This document shows positions 44,239 to 51,622 of a DNA stretch of 64,000 nt, in pieces; the first letter of the stretch is position 1; each line of letters begins with the position of its first letter. The DNA comes from Desulfopila_A sp964446655 (GTDB lineage: Bacteria > Desulfobacterota > Desulfobulbia > Desulfobulbales > Desulfocapsaceae). The stretch is from NCBI GenBank assembly GCA_964446655.1, contig CAYUPL010000003.1, positions 1 through 64,000 of the forward strand, read 5' to 3'. The notes under the pieces were generated by a model. The model did not search any database. It was not told the DNA's origin and saw only the letters and a list, made by a program, of their open reading frames with translations. The translations under genes were made by a program, and so were the position numbers.

Positions 44239-45792
44239 CTATCTTTTATGGAATCTGTTCAGCATCTGAATTATTTTTTGCTGTTGAGTGTACTGGATAG
44301 CAGCGGGTGTGAGTGTCTCCTCCACGGATTGTTCACTTCCTTCACCTGTGCCGCGACCAGCTTTTGCTTTGTTCCTTTCAGCCCGCAATGCCGCTTCCTC
44401 CTGATCACGTTTTACTTTAGCTTCTGCTACTGCTTTTCTCTCCGCCTCTTCTTTTGCCTTGGCTTCAGCTACGGCATTTGCTTCAGCTTCTTCCTTTGCC
44501 TTGGCATCTGCAGCAATCTTGGCTTCAGCGTCAGCTTTGGCTTGAGCCTCTGCTTCTTCTTTGGCTTTTGCCGCTGCTTCTTCCTTCTGTTTTGCTGCTG
44601 TCTCAGGATCAATGGTGGGCTTTTCTTCTTTTACAGGTTTAGCCTCTTGCTTAGGAGCCTCTGCCGCGGCAGCGGGTTTGGCTGGTTGTGCGGCCGGTGC
44701 CTTTTCCGGCGGAGCAGCGGCTTTTTTTGCAGGCGCTGTCTTTTTTTCCTCTTCAATGGAGAGATCCAGCTCGGGAGCTAGAGAGGCAAAGTCAATTTGA
44801 ACGTCAGCCATCCGCTTCCGGATAGCAACAGAATCCATGGCATCTCCACCTTCGATCATCTTGTCGATAAACTCTTTCGTTAGCCGAATTGATTCAGGGT
44901 GGCGCATGATCATGATGTTTCCACCGCTGACGAGATATGCAACCGCAGCGACTGCTTCCATCAAGATACCACGCCTTTCCGGATCGCCGAGAACAGGAGC
45001 TTCGTCAACTTTCAGTTTGGCCTCTTTGCACTTCCACACCTCATTCCCGATATTGTTTATCATGGGGTATTGAAGTTTATCATCGCCCTGGCTCATTGCG
45101 GCAAGATAGAGCCGCTCCATGACGGAATAGCTGTATTCGAGACCATACCCCAAACCGCCGGTAGTGGGATCGACTACCACACGATCCATCGGCATGCCCA
45201 GATTTTCCAACAGAATGTTGACCTGTTTGGCTAAGTTGACGTCGATAGGAGATGAAGAAATCAGGCTCTGGCCGTATCCCATCGCAGCTGCCCCGATCCC
45301 TTTGTAGTTTTTTTCCTCTACAGGTCCAAGGAGCAGGTTTTCACCCTGACAAGCCTCGGCAACGGCTTTTAAAACTTCTTCATCCTTCGTTGGATTGGCA
45401 CATCCCCACACAATGAGAGGGACATTAATGGCCTCCAGGACCTTTTTCACTGTTGCCGCGGCAGAAGCCGGGCTGGCATCCTTATCATTTGGATCAACAG
45501 ACTTGAGCTGCAAACAGATAGCTTGTGCTCCATATTCCTCGACACATTTTTTGGCCCAGGCTGCCGGGTCGGAAAATACATCTTTAAAAGGTGCGACCAC
45601 TGGTTCAGGCCAGTCTTCAGGGGTTATGTCCCAAATTTCCATAGCAATGATCGGCTTATTCGGCATATCGCCTTCAAAGGTGTAGAAGGGATAACAGGTT
45701 TCACCTCCAACGGTAATTGCCCTGTCACCCTTACCAATGGAAATCTCCTTTATGCCTCCGCTATAGGATTCCTTCTTAATTTCAAATCCCAC
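44239..45792 (-). CDS. acsD: Corrinoid/iron-sulfur protein small subunit AcsD with long Ala/Lys/Glu-rich tail
   Basis: Residues 1 to about 345 form the usual AcsD TIM barrel (GGETCYPFYTFEGDMPNKP, ICLQLKSVDPN, VIVWGC-like LIVWGCANPTKDEE, TTGGLGYGLEYSYSVMER, NIMIMRHPESI). From about 347 to 517 follows a low-complexity tail of Ala/Pro/Lys, then TolA-like AKAKEEAEA repeats forming a predicted charged helix, closing with a short helix IQYTQQQKIIQMLNRFHKR. Family members such as Moorella's are about 320 residues. The GTG at 45792 is chosen because AAGGAGG lies 5 nt upstream; a longer frame upstream has no support. It is 234 bp after acsV. Confidence 0.9.
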   Translation of the reverse strand: MGFEIKKESYSGGIKEISIGKGDRAITVGGETCYPFYTFEGDMPNKPIIAMEIWDITPEDWPEPVVAPFKDVFSDPAAWAKKCVEEYGAQAICLQLKSVDPNDKDASPASAAATVKKVLEAINVPLIVWGCANPTKDEEVLKAVAEACQGENLLLGPVEEKNYKGIGAAAMGYGQSLISSSPIDVNLAKQVNILLENLGMPMDRVVVDPTTGGLGYGLEYSYSVMERLYLAAMSQGDDKLQYPMINNIGNEVWKCKEAKLKVDEAPVLGDPERRGILMEAVAAVAYLVSGGNIMIMRHPESIRLTKEFIDKMIEGGDAMDSVAIRKRMADVQIDFASLAPELDLSIEEEKKTAPAKKAAAPPEKAPAAQPAKPAAAAEAPKQEAKPVKEEKPTIDPETAAKQKEEAAAKAKEEAEAQAKADAEAKIAADAKAKEEAEANAVAEAKAKEEAERKAVAEAKVKRDQEEAALRAERNKAKAGRGTGEGSEQSVEETLTPAAIQYTQQQKIIQMLNRFHKR

Positions 45793-46026
45793 TTTAGCCT
45801 CCTTACAAGTGAAAATTAATCTCCTGAAGGTCGACACACCTTGCGTGACGTTTACGTCAACAGCAAAATGCCGGTACAAATCAGACCTTCCCTTTTTTTA
45901 GCCAACACAATTGAGGTTATGTGAATTTAGTAATTGCTCCAGAAATATCTTCTACAATTTCAATCACATGTGCTTCTAAATCGTTATTCAAACGCAAAAA
46001 GAAATGTGGCATGCGTTTGCAACCAT

Positions 46027-48003
46027 TTACATACGACTGTTTGTGTTCATCTTTTCCTTACGTTCATCCATTCTCTGTTTGAGTTGCGGAAACTTCTTCA
46101 CATCGGTATGCGGAATAAACATAGCCGCCACATAATTATCCATATACGAAGGAGTTTCGGATAATTCAAAATTCGTCATCTTTCTGGTTACCTCGACAAC
46201 ATCCTGTCGAATTTTGTTAGTTAAGGCACTCATTCGAGCACCGAGCAACGAACCATTACCAAGATAGGTGACTCTGCTCGGATCTATTTCCGGAAGAAGT
46301 CCTATAGTCTTCGCTTTTTCAAGATCGATATAACTGCCAAAGCCACCGGCCAAGGTAATATGCTCAATCATATCCATGGAAAGACCAACTTCTTCAAGAA
46401 GCGTCATGCATCCACTGTAAATAGCTGCCTTGGCACGAATAAGATTGTCGATATCGACTTCACTGATGGATATATCTCGATCAATCTGCGTCTCTTCCTG
46501 CCAGACAACCACATATTCCCATACGTCATTACGTTTGCGCACTCGGGGGCTCGGGCTCTCCCTGTCAAACTTTCCGCTATTATCAATCACTCCCATTTCA
46601 AAAAGGACCGCAATCATGGTTATCAGTCCGGAACCACAAATTCCCTTTGGTTGTACATTACCTATCGTTACAATCATTGGTTCAAGAGTGACGGGATCAA
46701 CTAAAAAGTCTTCAATGGCTCCTTTGGCGGCACGCATGCCCAATTCCACTCCACCTCCCTCAAAGGCGGGGCCGGCTGAACACGCTGCACAGGCAAGCCA
46801 ATCCTTGTTACCTATTACAATCTCCGCATTGGTGCCGATATCCATATAAAGAGTCAACTCTTCAGATCGATACAGTCCTGATCCCATAATACCTGCTACG
46901 ATATCACCACCGACATAACTTGAAATCTGAGGATAAAGAAGAGCTATGACGTGTTCATTCAACTTAATTCCAAGAAGTGCTGCCCTGAAAGGAGGGTAAA
47001 GTGTTGCAGTGGGAACATATGGTGATCGGCGAATGTACCTTGGATTAATGCCGAGAAATAACTGCGTCATCGTGGTATTGCCGGCTATGGTGATAGTCGA
47101 GATATTTTCTCTATCAATCCCGGATTCTTTGAAGATATTTTCCAGTATTTCATTAATGGTGGCGACTACCAGCTGCTGCATTTTAACAAGTCCATCAGGC
47201 TTTTCCGCATAAATTATTCTGCTGATAACGTCTTCGCCATAACTGATCTGGCTGTTAAACAGACCATTTTCCGCCACTACATGGCCGCTTTTGAGGTGAA
47301 TCAACTGTCCATATACTGTTGTTGTACCTATATCAATAGCAACAGCATAATTGTGTTCAGTGGTGTCATCAGGTTGAATATTCGTGATACGCGTTTTTCC
47401 GTTTTCTCTGACAGGCCGGACCAATGTGGCGGTTACATTGAAATCACTTTGACGCAATACGTCGGAAAGTTTGCGAATGACAGGTAATGTGATTTCAAGC
47501 TTATGCCAATCTGCTTTTTCCTTCAGGGAACGGACCAGCCTGTCAACATCGGATAGATTGTCATCTGATGTCGGTTGGGGAAGGTTGAGAAAGGTTTTCT
47601 TTACCGGATTTATAAAAAGTCCTTGCTCTTTGAGAGCGTTAACATCCATTGATTGTACAGCAGCAGTACATCTGGGCGGACTTTGCAAATTAAGTACACT
47701 GGAATCAATTACTGATTCAACTGGAATATGGATTGTAACATCCTCAACAACTTCAGAGAGGCAAGCAAGTCTGTATCCTTTGTCGATATCCTCATGCGTA
47801 AGTCGATCAGTGATCCCATTCCGCAGAGCACCATTTTCCTGAATAACCCTGCATTTTCCACATACCCCCTCACCTCCGCAGGATGCATTGATATGAATAC
47901 CGGCATTCATTGCAACCCGAATGAGATTACCCCCCTTCTCAACTTCCACTTTACGGTTGTGAGGCAGAAAAGTTACGACACAAATTTGTTTTTTTTCAGA
48001 CAT
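46027..48003 (-). CDS. acsV: Corrinoid activation protein (RACo, AcsV)
   Basis: A 658-residue reductive activator of the corrinoid iron-sulfur protein; uses ATP to return Co(II) to Co(I). The N-terminal plant-type [2Fe-2S] domain has Cys42, Cys48 and Cys51 in SCGGEGVCGKC and a fourth near 81. The ASKHA ATPase domains show VAIDIGTTTVYGQL, TIAGNTTM, YMDIGTNAEIVIG, PKGICGSGL and TLAGGFGSY. It is the first gene of the operon acsV-acsD-acsA-acsB-acsC-acsE. Confidence 0.93.
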   Translation of the reverse strand: MSEKKQICVVTFLPHNRKVEVEKGGNLIRVAMNAGIHINASCGGEGVCGKCRVIQENGALRNGITDRLTHEDIDKGYRLACLSEVVEDVTIHIPVESVIDSSVLNLQSPPRCTAAVQSMDVNALKEQGLFINPVKKTFLNLPQPTSDDNLSDVDRLVRSLKEKADWHKLEITLPVIRKLSDVLRQSDFNVTATLVRPVRENGKTRITNIQPDDTTEHNYAVAIDIGTTTVYGQLIHLKSGHVVAENGLFNSQISYGEDVISRIIYAEKPDGLVKMQQLVVATINEILENIFKESGIDRENISTITIAGNTTMTQLFLGINPRYIRRSPYVPTATLYPPFRAALLGIKLNEHVIALLYPQISSYVGGDIVAGIMGSGLYRSEELTLYMDIGTNAEIVIGNKDWLACAACSAGPAFEGGGVELGMRAAKGAIEDFLVDPVTLEPMIVTIGNVQPKGICGSGLITMIAVLFEMGVIDNSGKFDRESPSPRVRKRNDVWEYVVVWQEETQIDRDISISEVDIDNLIRAKAAIYSGCMTLLEEVGLSMDMIEHITLAGGFGSYIDLEKAKTIGLLPEIDPSRVTYLGNGSLLGARMSALTNKIRQDVVEVTRKMTNFELSETPSYMDNYVAAMFIPHTDVKKFPQLKQRMDERKEKMNTNSRM

Positions 48004-48518
48004 AAATTTTCCAGTACTGACCAGTCACTCATTAAACAGATATATATTGCCTAGTTCTGATGTTGTGCGCTACTATGGATTTTGGGCTCCTTTTGGTAAT
48101 GGCGATGGTTGCAGTCGCCCGAAACACAAAACCTGGACCTCTTGCAACGTCGATAGTATAACAGGCGTACTATAGATTGGCGATTTCAGAATACCATCCA
48201 TTGGTTGAATATACAAACTTCATATCTGACTTTAAGATAAAAGCATTGCCTTTATTTTCTTTGCACACACTCTCCATCCCGATACACACTCAGCTTGCAC
48301 CTCCGTCTTCTTTTCCCAGGAGTCGGACTTCTTTGCCGAACTCCATAAATTGAAGAATACAAAGTAGCTATAACCTTTTCTGGTTTAAAAAATCAATGGT
48401 TTTGTAATATATTTGATGATTGCATAATGCAAATATAAATAGTAGCATTCAAGAGTACATAAAACAATCTGATTTCTCAACGCCCTGATTACTTCTTCTA
48501 CCGCACCTTTTTCTTGCC
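48004..48518. other. Intergenic region upstream of the acs operon
   Basis: 515 bp between acsV (minus) and the transposase fragment (plus). It holds an inverted repeat ATAGTA-N9-TACTAT (48153-48173) and a palindrome TTGCAT-A-ATGCAA (48420-48432). I found no confident sigma-70 or sigma-54 promoter for acsV, no riboswitch pattern and no gene. Confidence 0.5.
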
Positions 48519-49127
48519 ATGACAACCAGCGCTTTCAATGACCAAGCAGTGCGTGATCGAATCAAGAAGCTTCTTTCGAACACCCAAAACAAGGCTGATT
48601 TCCAGAGGATTCAATGTATATGGTTGCGTCTGGAGTTCAATATGCAGGCTGCCCAGGTGGCCAAAATCACACATTTGCAACCGGGAACGGTGCGTAAGAT
48701 TTGGTCATCATTCAGGCGTGAAGGCGAGCAGGCTCTTTTTTGCGGGAAAAGAGGCGGCCGAAGAAACTCATACTTAAGTACAGAGGAAGAAAAGCTGCTT
48801 CTCACGCCATTTTTGAAAAAATCAAAGAAAAATAATAATATACTTGATGTCGCAGAGATACAGGAAAGTTACGAAAAAACCGTGGGGAAGAAAGTTCCCA
48901 AATCAACTATCTACAGGTTGTTATCAAGGCATGGGTGGAAAAGAAGGCCGGGAACGAAAAAAGCGGGCCGGGCGAGTCGTGACTCGAGAACCGGTATGCA
49001 GGAATACTGGATAGAGGGGTGTTCTCAAGTGCTTCACCCTGAGCGAACCGGCAACATATCTCAGCAATGGCTCAACAGCACGCTACAGAGCATGATAAAG
49101 CATGACGACAATCTTCAGAAAAACTAA
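48519..49127 (+). CDS. IS630-type transposase N-terminal fragment (winged-helix part only)
   Basis: A 202-residue frame. Residues about 25-140 match the two helix-turn-helix units of IS630-family transposases: IQCIWLRLEF, LQPGTVRKIWSSFRREGEQAL, GKRGGRRNSYLSTEEEKLLL, VPKSTIYRLLSRHGWKRR. After this point the sequence does not continue into the DDE catalytic domain. The last about 60 residues are unlike the family, and no second frame with the DDE part follows. It is probably a decayed insertion sequence. A domesticated DNA-binding protein is the alternative. Confidence 0.65.
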   Translation: MTTSAFNDQAVRDRIKKLLSNTQNKADFQRIQCIWLRLEFNMQAAQVAKITHLQPGTVRKIWSSFRREGEQALFCGKRGGRRNSYLSTEEEKLLLTPFLKKSKKNNNILDVAEIQESYEKTVGKKVPKSTIYRLLSRHGWKRRPGTKKAGRASRDSRTGMQEYWIEGCSQVLHPERTGNISQQWLNSTLQSMIKHDDNLQKN

Positions 49128-49216
49128 GCAAAGGATATCCTAAATGTTCATTTTTGAACGCAACTTACTATAAATAATAAGCCAGGGGAATATAAGAATT
49201 ATTTATTTGGATATTA

Positions 49217-49255
49217 TGCACAAGTTGGTTTGTAGAGACCAACTTGCACAAGTTG
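49217..49255. repeat. Hairpin framed by an 11-nt direct repeat
   Basis: A 9-bp perfect stem (CAAGTTGGT 49221-49229 with ACCAACTTG 49238-49246) overlaps a direct repeat TGCACAAGTTG (49217-49227 and 49245-49255). It lies between the transposase fragment and the acyl-CoA ligase stop. It may be an end of the decayed element or a weak terminator. Confidence 0.5.
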
Positions 49256-49283
49256 TTTGATACACTTCTCACAGTCTTACATA

Positions 49284-50969
49284 TCAGCTCTGCAGAAATT
49301 TTTTCTTTAGTTCCCCTCTTTGTACCTTGCCAATAATGGTCTTCGGCAATTCATCGAGAAACTCGATTTTTGTCGGTAACTTATATTTGGCAAGATTCTC
49401 TTTGCAGAAAGCAATCAGTTCATCTGCAGTCGCCTTTTCGCCATCTACCAGAACCACAAAGCTGGTCACCTGCTCACCACGAGTTGGATGTGGAACACCA
49501 ATGGACGCGACTTCTTTTATCTTCGGATGGAGAAACAGGATTTCATCGATTTCACGAGGATAAACATTATATCCTCCTGAAATGATCATATCTTTTATTC
49601 TGTCGACAATATAAAAATAGCCGTCCTCATCCATCCTGGCAATATCGCCGGTTCGCAACCATCCGCTTGTCAGGGTTTGAGCCGTTTCTTCTTCAAGATG
49701 CAGATACCCCTTCATTATCTGAGGGCCTTTGATAAGCAGCTCTCCCGGAGTATCAACCGGCAGAATCCTGGACGAGTCTGTTACATCACATATTTTGCAT
49801 TCAGTATCCGGCACAGGTATACCGATGCTGCCTGCTTTTCGCTCTCCCATAAATGGGTTAATATGCGTTACAGGCGAACTTTCAGTAAGACCATATCCTT
49901 CCACTATTACAGCACCGGTCATCTCTTCAAACTCGCGCAGAACGTCAAGGGGGAGGGGGGCGCTACCCGAGAAAAATCCTTTAAAACAGGTCATATCCAC
50001 TTTTTTTATATCAGGATGGTTGAGCAGTCCTATATACATTGTCGGAACCAATGGCCCAAATGTGGGCTTGTATTTTTTTATAACGCCAAGGAGTTTGTCC
50101 GGTTCCGGTTTAGGTACAAGTATATTTCCCCACGCCATGAATATTGAAAAATTCATGGCACCGCTCAAACCAAAAACATGAAAAAACGGTAATGCACCCA
50201 GCAATGTCTCTTCCCCTTTTGCAAAGGAAGGAAACCAAGCGGCAACCTGCTGCACCTGTTTACTCATGTTGCCGTGTGTAAGGATTACCCCTTTTGCCCT
50301 GCCGGTTGTGCCACCGGTATACTGATACATTGCCGTATCGTTAAAACTCAGCTCAACTCCTACTTCACGAGAAGAAGTCTTGGTGAGCAAATCCCCCCAG
50401 AAAAAGACATCATCTGCTGGTTTTACAGATGCAGCCAGTTTCTTTCTTTTGGCAACCAGAGGAAATAAAAAGTTTTGCGGGAACGGAAGATAATCTCCTA
50501 TTGAAGTTATAACTATTTGTTTTATTAACGTTTTATCCCGCAAGTCTATCATTCTGTTGCCTAACAGATCAAGCGTCACGAGAACTTTAATACCAGAATC
50601 GGTGAATTGATGGAGCAACTCTCTATCGGAGTACAAAGGGCAGTTCATCACCGCTATAGCACCGATCCTCAACGTGGCATAATACGCCACAACACAGGGG
50701 ATAGTGTTTGGTAATAAAATACCAACCCGATCACCTTTACCTACTCCAAAATTCAATAAAGCAGTGGCGAAGGTATTGACCAACCGGTCTAACTCCTGAT
50801 AGTTCATCTTGTACCCCTGAAACTGTAACGCCATATTTTGGGGAAACTGTTCTGCGCTGCGCTTTAAAAAATCAGGAAGGACAAGATTTTCATACTCAAG
50901 TGAAGCAGGTACATCAGCATCATAGGAATTGAGCCACGGAAACTGTTTCGTAGAATCTGCCGATTTCAT
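49284..50969 (-). CDS. Long-chain fatty acid--CoA ligase (FadD-like)
   Basis: A 561-residue AMP-forming acyl-CoA synthetase. The P-loop-like motif is YTGGTTGRAKGVILTH; VEGYGLTESSP, GWLRTGDIARMDEDGY and the catalytic-Lys region KTIIGKVQRGELKKKF follow. Chain length preference is assumed from FadD likeness, not visible. The ATG at 50969 has AAAGGAG at 5 nt; an upstream frame (to 51071) lacks support. No other beta-oxidation genes are adjacent. Confidence 0.88.
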   Translation of the reverse strand: MKSADSTKQFPWLNSYDADVPASLEYENLVLPDFLKRSAEQFPQNMALQFQGYKMNYQELDRLVNTFATALLNFGVGKGDRVGILLPNTIPCVVAYYATLRIGAIAVMNCPLYSDRELLHQFTDSGIKVLVTLDLLGNRMIDLRDKTLIKQIVITSIGDYLPFPQNFLFPLVAKRKKLAASVKPADDVFFWGDLLTKTSSREVGVELSFNDTAMYQYTGGTTGRAKGVILTHGNMSKQVQQVAAWFPSFAKGEETLLGALPFFHVFGLSGAMNFSIFMAWGNILVPKPEPDKLLGVIKKYKPTFGPLVPTMYIGLLNHPDIKKVDMTCFKGFFSGSAPLPLDVLREFEEMTGAVIVEGYGLTESSPVTHINPFMGERKAGSIGIPVPDTECKICDVTDSSRILPVDTPGELLIKGPQIMKGYLHLEEETAQTLTSGWLRTGDIARMDEDGYFYIVDRIKDMIISGGYNVYPREIDEILFLHPKIKEVASIGVPHPTRGEQVTSFVVLVDGEKATADELIAFCKENLAKYKLPTKIEFLDELPKTIIGKVQRGELKKKFLQS

Positions 50970-51317
50970 AAAAGCTCCTTTCATTACGTCTTGACTGGTC
51001 GGACAACCTGTTGGATGTAGCGCTATTTCTCTCGTAAGTTTATACCATTGAAAGTGGAAGATTGGCAGCACCGTTTGTGATCAAGGCCCACTTAACGATT
51101 ACGTGAAGATTAAGCAATAGTATCAAATTTATTGCTTGCATTTCAAAGCTTTTTTTAAGTATAGGCAGAGATGGAATGGTTTTGCTACAGCTCAATACAG
51201 AAAACTGCTCGGCTTATTCCGTCAGACAAACACTACATTACCCGGCGTGGCTACGCCATCGACGATAATATCAAAACTGTGAGTTATGAAAAAACTTTTG
51301 ACCATAGACTGGAAGGT
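50970..51317. other. Divergent intergenic region
   Basis: 348 bp between the acyl-CoA ligase (minus) and the small cytochrome (plus). It contains an inverted repeat AAGCAATA/TATTGCTT (51112-51119 and 51130-51137), which could be an operator. A frame open from 51171 could extend the cytochrome by 49 residues but does not look coding. Confidence 0.45.
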
Positions 51318-51581
51318 ATGAAGAAAAAATATTTTTGGGCAATAAATATCATTTTTTTTTTCGCTAGTATTGCACTCCTCGGTTTCTTGATAATGGCACC
51401 TGAAGTGACCACTCCAAGGTTGCCGCAGAACCCGATCCACATCAAATTTCAATCGATGCAGAGCAAAAAAGAAGCTGAACGGTACTGTAGTGAATGCCAT
51501 GCTCCTGAAAAAGAATTCCCTTTGTCACAAAAACACCCCCCTGAATATCGTTGTCTCTTTTGCCACAGAAGAGACAATTAA
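51318..51581 (+). CDS. Small membrane-anchored diheme c-type cytochrome
   Basis: An 87-residue protein. An N-terminal signal anchor (KKKYFWAINIIFFFASIALLGFLIM) is followed by a short periplasmic domain with two heme c motifs, CSECH and CLFCH. Nearby His residues (KHPPEYR) may be distal ligands. It resembles napB-like or small multiheme electron carriers only in general terms. I chose the ATG directly before the signal anchor. Confidence 0.7.
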   Translation: MKKKYFWAINIIFFFASIALLGFLIMAPEVTTPRLPQNPIHIKFQSMQSKKEAERYCSECHAPEKEFPLSQKHPPEYRCLFCHRRDN

Positions 51582-51622
51582 ACCATTTTGCACATCCCGC
51601 CCATTCCGTTCTTGAAAAATTG

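Noticed and set aside
44209..44781. 190-codon plus-strand frame rich in Phe, Cys and Leu, which looks like a membrane protein
   Set aside because: It is the antisense of the Ala/Lys/Glu-rich acsD tail, and the composition follows from that.
48004..48518. Cobalamin riboswitch upstream of the corrinoid-dependent acs operon
   Set aside because: I looked for the B12-box pattern and found no convincing match.
51171..51317. N-terminal extension of the small cytochrome by 49 residues
   Set aside because: It would place a non-hydrophobic stretch before the signal anchor and does not look coding.
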